Below, piece by piece: positions 43,928 through 52,251 of a stretch of 64,000 nt of DNA (within the stretch, counting starts at the first letter, position 1; the number at the start of each line of letters is the position of its first letter). The position numbers were made by a program, and so were the translations under genes. The stretch spans positions 124,001 through 188,000 of the forward strand of contig NZ_BSDI01000002.1 of the NCBI RefSeq assembly GCF_027923225.1, in the 5' to 3' direction. The stretch is from Phytohabitans aurantiacus. Lineage in GTDB: Bacteria > Actinomycetota > Actinomycetes > Mycobacteriales > Micromonosporaceae. The notes beneath the pieces are model-generated. The model searched no databases, was not told the origin of the DNA, and worked only from the letters and a program-made list of their open reading frames with translations.

Positions 43928-44266
43928 GTGGCAGCGCGTTTTGAGCGGGCGATGTGGCTGATGCGTCGTCGCGACCCGCAGGCGCGGGAGGACGGTTTTC
44001 ACCTCCTGCTGCCGCACGCCGCCGAGCATGTCGACGAGCTGATCGTCGAGTTTGCGGCGGAGCGCGGTGATCACGGCCTGCGGTGTTGGCTTCTCGAACT
44101 CATCGGGCAAGCCCGATCGGAGGCGGCGTTGCCGCTCCTCGCAGAGCAACTGCATGGACAGGACCCGTCGCTGCGCATGTGGGCAGCCCACGGACTGGAG
44201 GCCCTCGACACCAAGGCGGCGCGCCACGAGCTGTGGAAAGCGCGGGCCAACGGGTTGAATTTCTAA
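43928..44266 (+). CDS. HEAT-repeat protein
   Basis: A 112-residue helical protein with HEAT-like units: DPQAREDGFHLLLPHAAEHV, RCWLLELIGQARSEAALPLL and DPSLRMWAAHGLEALDTKAA. GTG 43928 is chosen, since a TACCTT box ends 7 bases before it; GTG 43895 is possible. HEAT repeats bind proteins. Its partner is not apparent. Confidence 0.7.
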   Translation: MAARFERAMWLMRRRDPQAREDGFHLLLPHAAEHVDELIVEFAAERGDHGLRCWLLELIGQARSEAALPLLAEQLHGQDPSLRMWAAHGLEALDTKAARHELWKARANGLNF

Positions 44267-44359
44267 ACCCCGGTACCCGCCGGCAACGCCCGGGGCCGCC
44301 GCCGGGGGCAAGACCTGGTGCCGCCTCGATGTGCTGCTCGGCACAAAGCTTCCAAAGCC

Positions 44360-44790
44360 GTTGACATGTCATCCACCTTCCGAGCTCCGAACGCCTCACC
44401 ACCGGCCGCATCCTCGCGGTCGACCGGGCGGCCAGCGCGGTGCGCCTGGCTGGCGAGCGCAATGCCGCCCACATCCGGGCCGGCACTGTCGAGGTGCGGC
44501 AGCTCGACATCACGGCGGCCGACCTGCCCGACGGTTCGTTCGACACGGTCTTCGCGGCCAACGTCAGCCTTTTCTAGCTAGGCGCCCCTCCCGGCCTGCT
44601 CGACCGCATCGGCCGCCTGCTCGCACCCGGCGGCACCCTGCACGTCTTCGCCAAACCCCCGACCCGCACGGCGATAGAGGCGATCGCCGCCCAGGTGGCA
44701 GCGTCCCTCCGGGACGCCGGCCTCGCCGCCGTCGCCACCACACTGATCGGCACCTGTGCCGCCGTGGCGGGCGATCTAGAGATCAAGTTC
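44360..44790 (+). pseudogene. Methyltransferase relic
   Basis: One frame reads SERLTTGRILAVDRAASAVR, then the LDITAADLPDGSFDTVFAAN acidic motifs of a class I SAM methyltransferase, hits an in-frame TAG at 44575, and continues LLDRIGRLLAPGGTLHVFAK. The SAM-binding start (GxGxG) is absent. A premature stop and a missing N-terminus mark it as a pseudogene. Confidence 0.75.
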
Positions 44791-44831
44791 AGGATCGGGG
44801 CTTTGAGCTACCGCGATGGCCGTCGCGGTCG

Positions 44832-45155
44832 ATGCCCGTTGCTCCCGCGGCCTCGCCCTTCGCGGCTACACAACCGGTTCGCCGGCCCGGCACCGCCGCC
44901 GACCTCGCCAGGGCCACGAAGAATCCAACCCTGGAACAGACGAGCGCGCCCTGCAGCGTCTGCGACGGGCCGATCGACCCGGCCCGGTTCCGGCAAGTGT
45001 GGATCTCTCTACGGGTCGCCACCGACGTGCTGCCACTGCTGGTGAATGCCTGCTCCACCGCCTGCGTCGAAGCCCTACCGGAGCCAGCGGACGGATACGT
45101 CGCCAACCCTCATCAAGGCGGCCCCGCTGTCCAGCAACCAGAGCCCCGCTGGTAA
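44832..45155 (+). CDS. Small Cys-containing protein, unknown
   Basis: A 107-residue frame from ATG 44832. Residues 30-90 (TLEQTSAPCSVCDGPIDPAR, then LLVNACSTACVEAL) hold CxxC and CxxxC pairs that could bind zinc, and the end GYVANPHQGGPAVQQ looks conserved in kind. The first 30 residues are low-complexity and may be spurious, since they overlap the methyltransferase relic's tail. It is called as probable coding only. Confidence 0.5.
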   Translation: MPVAPAASPFAATQPVRRPGTAADLARATKNPTLEQTSAPCSVCDGPIDPARFRQVWISLRVATDVLPLLVNACSTACVEALPEPADGYVANPHQGGPAVQQPEPRW

Positions 45156-45171
45156 GCCGCGAGCAGCACGG

Positions 45172-45903
45172 TTACCGCGGGCTAATGTCGGCGATGGCCA
45201 TGCCGGTCGTTCCGGTGGTGACTTCGGCGACCACGCGTCCTGCTGGGCTGATGATGCAGGTCGGCCCTAATCCGATTCGGGATGGGTCACGTTCGCCGGT
45301 GACGTCGGCTGAGGCCAGCCACATGCCGGTTTCACGGGCTCGTTGTGCCCGGATCTCGTTGTGTCGGGGCTGCCACCAGAACGCCTTCTGCCGGCGCATC
45401 ATGTTCTGTGCCGGTACCAACAACACCTGTGCCCCGCTCGCGGCGACCGCGGCTGCCGCTTGCGGGAACTGCGTGTCATAGCAAATGTTGATGCCAAACC
45501 GTACGCCGTCGTGCAGAAACACCGGATAGGCGTCGCCGGCCGTGAACGGCGCCTCGCCAGCGGTCAGGAATGTCTTGCGGTACTTGCCGGTCACCCGGCC
45601 GCCGGTGACGACGAGCGCGGTGTTGTAGTACCGGCCGTGCGATCGTTCGATCATGCCAAGCACGAGCGTGGGGCGGATCGCCGCCAGCCGCGCCAACACG
45701 GCGGCGAACGCCTTCGAGTGCACGTCGAACGCCTGGTTGCGCACATGGTTTTCGGTGACCAGATAGCCCTGTAGAAAGCACTCCGAAAACAGCAGCAGGT
45801 CAACGGCTGCCGCCTCAGCCCTCGCCGCGAAGTCTTGGACGACGGCCACCGCCGTATCCACGTCGCCGAGGATCTCCCGCGTCTGGCAGGCCCCGATCCG
45901 CAC
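45172..45903 (-). CDS. Nitrilase-superfamily carbon-nitrogen hydrolase
   Basis: A 243-residue enzyme with the catalytic triad Glu in FSECFLQGYL, Lys in GKYRKTFLTA and Cys in NICYDTQFPQAA. It hydrolyses amides or nitriles, and the compact length fits the amidase-like branches (CN_hydrolase). No operon partner is near; its neighbours are a Cys-protein on the opposite strand and an empty 250-base gap. Substrate is not predicted. Confidence 0.92.
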   Translation of the reverse strand: MRIGACQTREILGDVDTAVAVVQDFAARAEAAAVDLLLFSECFLQGYLVTENHVRNQAFDVHSKAFAAVLARLAAIRPTLVLGMIERSHGRYYNTALVVTGGRVTGKYRKTFLTAGEAPFTAGDAYPVFLHDGVRFGINICYDTQFPQAAAAVAASGAQVLLVPAQNMMRRQKAFWWQPRHNEIRAQRARETGMWLASADVTGERDPSRIGLGPTCIISPAGRVVAEVTTGTTGMAIADISPR

Positions 45904-46151
45904 GCCGCCACCCTAACGCTGCCGCGCGGCGCCCAGGTACGAACTCGCTGGCTACCGGGCGGCGGTCGCCGACAGCGACGCCCACATCGTCGCAGCCGAC
46001 GGTGCCACCGGCCGGTAGGAGATCGCGACTCACACCGTAAACCACCAACGCGAGGCCCCTGTGGAGCTTGATAGCACCTCCGACACGGTCGGCTCGTACG
46101 TCGTGGAGGGTGTGCATCCGGCAACTGCCGGACCGGTAGCCGTGTGCCGGG
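45904..46151. other. Gap with possible coding relic
   Basis: On the + strand one frame reads AGYRAAVADSDAHIVAADGA, a stop, then EIATHTVNHQREAPVELDST, then VGSYVVEGVHPA. This has amino-acid-like composition and no start or family. It could be a decayed gene. No regulatory motif or RNA was seen. Confidence 0.3.
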
Positions 46152-46898
46152 TCATGGCAGTTGGACCACCGTCTTGAACGCCTGGCCTTCGCCGATCCGC
46201 CAGCTGGCGACCACGTCGCGAGGTCCACCGAAGTGCGGGTCGTCGGCGCCGCGGTAGAAGGCACCGTGGCTGCGGGCGCTGTCGTCGGTGCGGCAGATGT
46301 GCCGGAGTGCGTGCCGCAGTCCAGGATGCGCCACGGCGGCCAGCTTCTCGTCCCAGGATGGGTCGATGCCCCAGTCCGGCTCGCATGGCGGGAGGTGGTC
46401 AGGGCCACGGTGGGTGCCGGTGACGAACCGCATGGCGTCGAACAACGACCCGTCGGTGTGTGCCCGGAACTGGATGTCTGGCGACGCTCGATAGACCTCT
46501 TGCGGGGTCAGGCCGCGCTCGATGAGGATCCTGCCGAGATCCTTGCCATGGATAGGGGAGTCGAGCTCGGGCACCCCATGTTGTGCGCCGCCTTCCACCA
46601 CGCACGCCTCGAAGACGGACTCGCCGAGGTCGACACTCCAATATGGTGTGTCCAGATCCCAGCCTTCCAGCAGCTTTCCCAGCTCCGGAATCGTCTCGAA
46701 GGGCGCCTGGACGATCTCACCGCGGGCCAGTGGAGCAGGATCGAAACCGTTCTTGAAGAGCTCGACGGCCAAGTCGTCGCAGTCGTAGTACGCGGCGTAT
46801 GTGGCCTGTGGAAACTGCTCCAGCGGGCGACCCAGAAGGATCGCGAAGCCCTGGCTGAGCGTCTCATTCCATTCGTCGTGCTGTGCTGAACCGATCAT
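46152..46898 (-). CDS. Hypothetical protein
   Basis: A 248-residue protein read from ATG 46898, because the hairpin at 46978-47008 would lie inside the longer frame that begins at 47009. It is rich in Asp/Glu and aromatic residues (AAYYDCDDLAVELFKNGFDP, WDLDTPYWSVDLGESVFEAC) and ends RDVVASWRIGEGQAFKTVVQ. There is no signal peptide, membrane segment or catalytic motif. The family is not recognised. It is downstream of a terminator and is probably a single-gene unit. Confidence 0.65.
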   Translation of the reverse strand: MIGSAQHDEWNETLSQGFAILLGRPLEQFPQATYAAYYDCDDLAVELFKNGFDPAPLARGEIVQAPFETIPELGKLLEGWDLDTPYWSVDLGESVFEACVVEGGAQHGVPELDSPIHGKDLGRILIERGLTPQEVYRASPDIQFRAHTDGSLFDAMRFVTGTHRGPDHLPPCEPDWGIDPSWDEKLAAVAHPGLRHALRHICRTDDSARSHGAFYRGADDPHFGGPRDVVASWRIGEGQAFKTVVQLP

Positions 46899-46977
46899 CG
46901 TCACCAATCCGTGAAGAGTCGCCGCCCCAAGCGCCACCGCCCAAGCGCACCTTAGCGCGACGAAAGCGCGCCCGTAC

Positions 46978-47008
46978 TGCTCCCGCGGAGGGTGAGGCCG
47001 CGGGAGCA
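46978..47008 (-). terminator. Terminator after beta-helix gene
   Basis: A perfect 11-base-pair stem, TGCTCCCGCGG (46978-46988) and CCGCGGGAGCA (46998-47008), with a nine-base loop. It follows the leftward beta-helix gene. Confidence 0.7.
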
Positions 47009-47075
47009 ACGGTCTGACGCACGACGGGCATCGCGGTAGCTCAAATCTCTGGTTTGGATCGGATGCTGGCGGTGG

Positions 47076-48953
47076 TCAGGACAGGCCGAGCGTCCGCCGG
47101 TAGTGCGGGCGCGGCCCGGCGCTGGCCAGGATCGCGACGCATGCGGGGTCCGCGGCGCAGGCCCGCGCGGGGTTCTCCGGGTCGAGCAGCGTGTTGCGCC
47201 CGAACTGGAGGTCGTGCGGGTCGCCGCAGCCCTCCTCGGGGTTGTCGGGGTTGGCGGGCACCCACGCGCCCGGGTATTCGCGCCGCGGCACCCAGTCTGG
47301 CACCGCGTCGTCCCAGTGGTTGTCGCGGTAGCGGACGTTGCGCACCGGGCGGTCGCCCCACTCCTCGCTGCAGCCGCCGATCGCGGCGACGTAGTCGTAG
47401 ACGGCGTTGCGGTCGACGGTCGCCCAGTTGGTGCTGTCGTCGGTGTAGATGCCGACGCCCCACTCGCCGTCATCGCTGTCGGTGACGGCGTTTCCGGCGA
47501 TGACGAGGCCGTCGGCGTACGAGGTGCCCTGCTCGCCGCGCACGTAGATGCCGCCGCCGTCGTCGAGCAGCTTGTTGGTGTGGAAGACCCGGTTACCCAC
47601 GATCCGGTTGCTGTGCATGATGCCGCGCAGGTCGTCGCTCGGTCCGGAGAGGATCCCGCTGTACGGCACGTCGTCGACCTGGTTGTGCGCGATGGTGGTG
47701 TGCTGGGTCGCGGTGTCCCAGATGCCTGACGCGGCGCGGTACTCGACGCCGATGTGGTGGATCCAGTTGTCGCTGATCAGGTTGCCCCGGTTGGTGCCCG
47801 TCTCGTCTGGCGGCACCACGCCCATCAGGATCCCGCCGTCGGAGATGTCGGTGAAGACGTTGCCGCTGACCACGTTGTGCGAGCTGCTTTTCGACAGCTC
47901 CAAGCCCTGGCCGCCGAGATGGGTGAAACGGTTGCCCTCCAGCGTCACCCGCTCGGCGTTGTGGAAGGTGACCGCGCCCGGCACCGTGTGCAGCCCGTCC
48001 TCTCGCAGGTACATGCTCCACGCCGCGGGGAAGCCCGCCGGTTCGCTGGACCCGAGCCAGGTGGCGTACGCGAAGGTCAGCCCGCGGAAGCCGAGGTCGC
48101 GTACGCCGGTGCCGGTGACCAGCGACTCCAGGACCGGCGCGACGACGGTGGCGCGGCGCATGTCCTCGCCCGGCCGCGGGCGGTAGAGCAGCTCGTGCCG
48201 GCTCCGGTCGAGGTACCAGTCGCCGGGGCGGGTCAGGAAGCTCGGCGAGTTCTCCGCCTGGTACACGGACGCGAGCGCCTCGGCCCCGTAGAGGCTTCGT
48301 GCCAGGTCCCAACACGGCTGGTCCATCGTGATCGTGTTCCCCGAGACGCCGGCGACGCCGCAGCGTCCTTCGACGTAGCTGTAGCGGTATACGAACTCGA
48401 TGGAGCCTGGGGCACGCCAGGTCCGCGGGATGGTGCTCGTCGTCGTGTACCCGGTGTCGGTGAGCGTGAGCGTGCCGGGGATCGCGGCGGTGGTCCGGTT
48501 GGCCCGCCGGCCGTCGACGTAGAGCTGCCGGGTCTCCAGGTCGCCGGCGTCGGCGCGCCAGATCCCGTCCCGTCCCGGGCGCCAGCCGGAGACCGTCCGG
48601 CCGCCGCTGATGGTCACCGGCTCCTGGCGGGCCGTCCCGTACCCGTACGCCTGGTAGACCGCGCCGGAGTCGCCGGCGTCCCCGGACATGCGCAGCGGGC
48701 TAGCAAGCGTGTACGTGCCGCCGCGCAGGTTGACCACGACGCTAGCGCCGGCCAGGTCGCGGACCGCGCGCTGGGCGCGTTCCAGCGTCGCGAACGGCCG
48801 GTCGAGTGTGCCCGGACCGGTGTCCTCACCGGACGGTGCGATGTAGAGCTGCCGTACCGGCGGTGGGGCCGCCCGCGCCGGCGTCACCGCCATGGGCAAC
48901 GCGGCCGCCAACACCGACACCGACACCGACACCGCCAACATCCGCGTGACCAT
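47076..48953 (-). CDS. Secreted right-handed beta-helix protein
   Basis: A 625-residue exported protein with signal peptide ending TPARA. LYIAPSGEDTGPGTLDRPFA, then TLERAQRAVRD, begins a right-handed parallel beta-helix. Many coils follow with NxVxxN patterns (NVVSGNVFTDISDGGILMGV; NNRVFH-type; NAVTDSDDGEWGVGIYTDDS). Such proteins are polysaccharide lyases, epimerases or glycosidases acting on pectin or similar plant polymers. No specific family is assignable. It probably acts in the same polymer-use set as the GH62 gene. Confidence 0.85.
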   Translation of the reverse strand: MVTRMLAVSVSVSVLAAALPMAVTPARAAPPPVRQLYIAPSGEDTGPGTLDRPFATLERAQRAVRDLAGASVVVNLRGGTYTLASPLRMSGDAGDSGAVYQAYGYGTARQEPVTISGGRTVSGWRPGRDGIWRADAGDLETRQLYVDGRRANRTTAAIPGTLTLTDTGYTTTSTIPRTWRAPGSIEFVYRYSYVEGRCGVAGVSGNTITMDQPCWDLARSLYGAEALASVYQAENSPSFLTRPGDWYLDRSRHELLYRPRPGEDMRRATVVAPVLESLVTGTGVRDLGFRGLTFAYATWLGSSEPAGFPAAWSMYLREDGLHTVPGAVTFHNAERVTLEGNRFTHLGGQGLELSKSSSHNVVSGNVFTDISDGGILMGVVPPDETGTNRGNLISDNWIHHIGVEYRAASGIWDTATQHTTIAHNQVDDVPYSGILSGPSDDLRGIMHSNRIVGNRVFHTNKLLDDGGGIYVRGEQGTSYADGLVIAGNAVTDSDDGEWGVGIYTDDSTNWATVDRNAVYDYVAAIGGCSEEWGDRPVRNVRYRDNHWDDAVPDWVPRREYPGAWVPANPDNPEEGCGDPHDLQFGRNTLLDPENPARACAADPACVAILASAGPRPHYRRTLGLS

Positions 48954-49111
48954 GCCAACTCCTCCAGCTCAATGGATGCCTGTGGCACCACCCTCGCGCC
49001 GGACGCGGCCATCGCGCGTCGCCGATCGTTGACCAGGCTGGTCAGCCTTTGGTATCGGGCCCGAAACTATAGTCGGATTCGCGGGTCCCCCGGCGGGCTT
49101 AGGCTCGCCCC

Positions 49112-50260
49112 GTGGGTGGCACCAAGGCCGGGGTGACCCGGCTCGTCGACCGGGCCGCGCCGTGGCTGCTGGGCCTGCTGCTGGCGGCCTTCGTGGTGCT
49201 CGACTACGGGGTTCACCTTGCGGTCGCCCTCTTCGCCGTGGCCGCCGGCGTCAGCGCCGGTCTCGCTCGCCACCGGCTGGCTCCGCTGCTGGCCGTCACC
49301 GCGGTGGGTTCGCTGCTGTTTTCCTCGTGGCCGGCGTTCGCCGTCGCGTCCTACTACTCGGCGACCACGCTGCGCCGGGGCGGCCAGGTGGTGCTCTTCG
49401 CCGCCGCGTCGGCCGGTGCCCTCCTGCTGGTGCCCGCGCTGTACAGCCTGCTCGGCACCGACCACGTCCTCGGCCCCGAGGAGCCGATCACCTATCCGGA
49501 ACGGCTGTTCCTCACGCTGCTGCTGGTCGGGCTGCCCCTCGCCGTCGGTCTTTGGATCGGCGCCCGCCGGCAGGTGCTCGCCGGCCTCGCCGAACGCGCC
49601 GAGCGGCTCGAACGCGAGCAGGCCGCCACCGTCGAGCGGGCCCGCGCGGCCGAACGCACCCGGATCGCCCGCGAGATGCACGACACCGTCGCGCACCAGG
49701 TGTCGCTGATGGTGATTCACGCCGGCGCCCTGGAGCTGGACGGCCCGGATCAGCAGACCCGGCACACCGCGGAGCTGATCCGCGCCACCGGCCGCCAGGC
49801 GCTGACCAACCTGCGCCAGGTGCTGCACGTGCTGCGCACGCCGGCCGCCGACCCGCCCGCGCCGCCGCCGACCCTGGCCGACCTCGACCGGCTGCTCCAG
49901 CAGTCTCGCGCGGCCGGCCTTCCGGTGCGCCGCACCGACCGCGGCGAGGCCCGACCGGTGCCGGTGACGGCCCAGCACACCGCATACCGGGTGGTGCAGG
50001 AGGCGCTGACCAACGTGCACAAGCACGCTGCTGGCGCCGCTACCGAGGTCACCGTCCGGTACGGCCAAGCCAACCTCGAGGTTAGCGTCCACAATGTACG
50101 GCCATCGGCCGGCCCGCCGGCGGTGCGGCTGCCCGGCAGCGGCCTCGGCCTGGCCGGCCTGGGGGAGCGGATCCGGCTGGCCGGCGGTCAGTTCCGCGCC
50201 GGCCCGGACCCCGAGGGCGGGTTCACGGTCGTTGCCCGCATCCCCAGGGAACCGGCGTGA
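49112..50260 (+). CDS. NarL-type sensor histidine kinase
   Basis: A 382-residue kinase from GTG 49112. Four to five N-terminal helices (LLGLLLAAFVVLDYGVHLAV and others), a short linker helix, then the HisKA_3 H-box RIAREMHDTVAHQVSLMV and an HATPase with NVHKHA and LPGSGLGLAGLGERIRLAG. No extracytoplasmic sensor domain is seen, so it may sense within the membrane. It overlaps its response regulator by four bases (GTGA). Confidence 0.92.
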   Translation: MGGTKAGVTRLVDRAAPWLLGLLLAAFVVLDYGVHLAVALFAVAAGVSAGLARHRLAPLLAVTAVGSLLFSSWPAFAVASYYSATTLRRGGQVVLFAAASAGALLLVPALYSLLGTDHVLGPEEPITYPERLFLTLLLVGLPLAVGLWIGARRQVLAGLAERAERLEREQAATVERARAAERTRIAREMHDTVAHQVSLMVIHAGALELDGPDQQTRHTAELIRATGRQALTNLRQVLHVLRTPAADPPAPPPTLADLDRLLQQSRAAGLPVRRTDRGEARPVPVTAQHTAYRVVQEALTNVHKHAAGAATEVTVRYGQANLEVSVHNVRPSAGPPAVRLPGSGLGLAGLGERIRLAGGQFRAGPDPEGGFTVVARIPREPA

Positions 50261-50904
50261 TCCGGGTTCTGGTCGCCGACGACGAGCACCTGGTCCGGGC
50301 CGGCCTGCGCCGGATTCTGGAGACCGACGACGGCATCAGTGTGGTCGCCGAGGCCGGCGACGGCGCCGAGGCGGTCGCCGCGGCCACGCGATGCCGGCCC
50401 GACGTGGCGCTGCTCGACGTCCGGATGCCGGGCGTCGACGGGCTCGCCGCCGCGGCCACGATCGCCGCCGCGCCGCAGGCACCGAAGGTCGTCATGCTCA
50501 CGACCTTCGACGTCGACGAGTACGTCCACCGGGCGTTGCGCGCCGGCGCGGTCGGGTTCCTGCTCAAGGACACCCCGCCGCGCGACCTGATCGTGGCCGT
50601 GCGCACCGTCTCGGCGGGGCACGCGATGCTCGCCCCGACGGTCGTCCGCCGCCTGATCGACCACTTCGCCGAGCACGGTCCGGGCCGGTCCGCCGAGGCT
50701 CGCGAACGCCTTTCCGTGCTCAGCCGGCGGGAGCTCCAGGTGACCCGGGCGGTCGGGTGTGGACTGTCCAACATGGAAATCGCTGAACGGCTCACGATGA
50801 CCGAGGCGACCGTGAAGACCCACGTCAGCCGGGCCATGGCCAAGCTCGGCGTCACCAACCGCGTACAGGCCGCGCTCCTCGTCCGCGACGCCGACCTGAC
50901 CTGA
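50257..50904 (+). CDS. NarL-family response regulator
   Basis: A 215-residue regulator. The receiver has DDEH, phospho-Asp in ALLDVRMPGVDG, and Lys in FLLKDTPPRD. The LuxR-type HTH is LSRRELQVTRAVGCGLSNME, then IAERLTMTEATVKTHVSRAM. It partners the adjacent kinase. No target operon is adjacent. Confidence 0.94.
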   Translation: MIRVLVADDEHLVRAGLRRILETDDGISVVAEAGDGAEAVAAATRCRPDVALLDVRMPGVDGLAAAATIAAAPQAPKVVMLTTFDVDEYVHRALRAGAVGFLLKDTPPRDLIVAVRTVSAGHAMLAPTVVRRLIDHFAEHGPGRSAEARERLSVLSRRELQVTRAVGCGLSNMEIAERLTMTEATVKTHVSRAMAKLGVTNRVQAALLVRDADLT

Positions 50905-50911
50905 GCAGGCG

Positions 50912-51490
50912 TTACCCGCGCGGGGTGTAGCGCAGCAGGACGTTGTCGGAGCCCTCGAGCTGGCGGACCTCCGCCGGTGCCAGGCCGGTGACCGGGGCGG
51001 TGAAGATGGGGGTACCCTCGCCGAGGGCGGTCGCTCCGACGATCAGATGCAGTTCGTCGACCAGGCCGGCGGCGAGCAGTCCGTTCCAGGTGACCCGGCT
51101 GCCGAAGGTGACGATGTCGCCGCCACCCGCCTTGAGCTGCTTGACGCGCTCGGCGGCGTCGGCGCGGCCCACCAGCGTGGTCCGCTCCTGCCACGGCTCG
51201 ATGTCCTGCGCGGTGAGCGTGTCGGACACGACGGTGACCGGGATCCGGCTGTATATCGCGCCGAACTCGCGGTGCACGTCGCCGGCTTGCGGATTGTCCG
51301 CCTGCGCCGGCCAGAAACCCATGAACATGCGGTATGAGTTGGCGCCCAGCAGCAGGGTGTCCGCCGCGCGCAGGCACTGCAGGTTGTAGCTGTCGAACGC
51401 GGCGTCCATCGGCAGTACCAGCGGGTTGCCGTCGGTGCTGGCGTAGTAGCCGTCCAGCGACATGATGTTGCAGACGATCAGGCGTGACAT
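50912..51490 (-). CDS. RibD-C/dihydrofolate-reductase-like protein
   Basis: A 192-residue reductase-like fold: ICNIMSLDGYYASTDGNPLV, LGANSYRMFMGFW, then VDELHLIVGATALGEGTPIF. These small DHFR/RibD_C-like proteins are common in actinomycetes and are usually NADPH-linked with an unknown substrate. It is divergent from a TetR gene with a strong operator between them, so it is likely a ligand-inducible reductase. A homologue is at 53536-54114. Confidence 0.88.
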   Translation of the reverse strand: MSRLIVCNIMSLDGYYASTDGNPLVLPMDAAFDSYNLQCLRAADTLLLGANSYRMFMGFWPAQADNPQAGDVHREFGAIYSRIPVTVVSDTLTAQDIEPWQERTTLVGRADAAERVKQLKAGGGDIVTFGSRVTWNGLLAAGLVDELHLIVGATALGEGTPIFTAPVTGLAPAEVRQLEGSDNVLLRYTPRG

Positions 51491-51516
51491 GGTGAGTTCC
51501 TCTCCCGTAGTTAAAC

Positions 51517-51558
51517 TGAACTGTACAGGTCAGTTCATGTGTACGCAAGGGTACAGTT
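51517..51558. promoter_or_regulatory. TetR operator between reductase and regulator
   Basis: TGAACTG-TACAGGT-CAGTTCA (51517-51537) has perfect 7-base arms. AACTGTAC (51519-51526) reappears inverted as GTACAGTT (51551-51558) 24 bases on, next to the TetR start. This suggests two repressor sites. Confidence 0.75.
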
Positions 51559-51576
51559 GGGTGTAGGGTGAGGCTT

Positions 51577-52242
51577 GTGAGCAGTGAGCCCGAGGCGACC
51601 GTCCGTCATACACCGACCGGGCAGCGCGCCGAGCGCAAACGGCATGCCATCGTGGATGCCGCCCGCGACATCTTCATCAGGCACGGATACGAGGTCGGCG
51701 TCGACACCATCGCCGCCGAGGCTGGCGTGTCCAAGGTGACGATCTACAACCACTTCGGCAGCAAGGAAGCGCTGTTCATCGCGGTGATCGTTGACGCGCT
51801 CGATGAGGCGCTCGACGTCACGCTCACGGAGTCCAAGAAGCACCTCGTCGACAGCGCCGACCCGCGTGCCGCACTTCTTGGCACCGCGGCGGCCTTGGTC
51901 GACGGCGTGACCCAACCGTCGGTGCTGGCGCTGCGAAACCTCGTCACCGGTGAGCTACGCCGCTTTCCAGAGCTGGGCGCGGCCTGGCGGGAGCGCGGAC
52001 CGCAACGGATCGCCGCCGCGATGCGCCCGGTCCTGCGTGCGATGGTCAAGCGTGGCGAGCTGCGAATCCCCGACATGGAACTCGCCCTGCAGCAGTTCTT
52101 CGGGCTGACGCTCTATCCGCACTTCGCGGTCAGCTCGTATGGCGGCGCCATCGAGCCGCGACTCGCCCGGCGCCTCATCAGCCAGGGCGTGGACATGTTC
52201 CTTTCCTACTACCGCAGTGCTGGCTCACTCTCAGAAGAGTGA
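51577..52242 (+). CDS. TetR-family repressor
   Basis: A 221-residue regulator. The HTH is IRHGYEVGVDTIAAEAGVSK, then VTIYNHFGSKEALFIAVI. GTG 51577 is taken as start behind TAGGG; GTG 51568 is possible. It is divergent from the RibD-C-like reductase across a perfect palindrome. The C-terminal domain with a TetR_C_7-like look holds the ligand. The stop overlaps a hairpin. Confidence 0.9.
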   Translation: MSSEPEATVRHTPTGQRAERKRHAIVDAARDIFIRHGYEVGVDTIAAEAGVSKVTIYNHFGSKEALFIAVIVDALDEALDVTLTESKKHLVDSADPRAALLGTAAALVDGVTQPSVLALRNLVTGELRRFPELGAAWRERGPQRIAAAMRPVLRAMVKRGELRIPDMELALQQFFGLTLYPHFAVSSYGGAIEPRLARRLISQGVDMFLSYYRSAGSLSEE

Positions 52243-52243
52243 G
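52224..52243. terminator. Convergent terminator
   Basis: CTCACTCT (52224-52231) and AGAGTGAG (52236-52243) form a short stem between the convergent TetR and LysR-type genes. Stability is modest. Confidence 0.45.
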
Positions 52244-52251
52244 TCGCCCAC

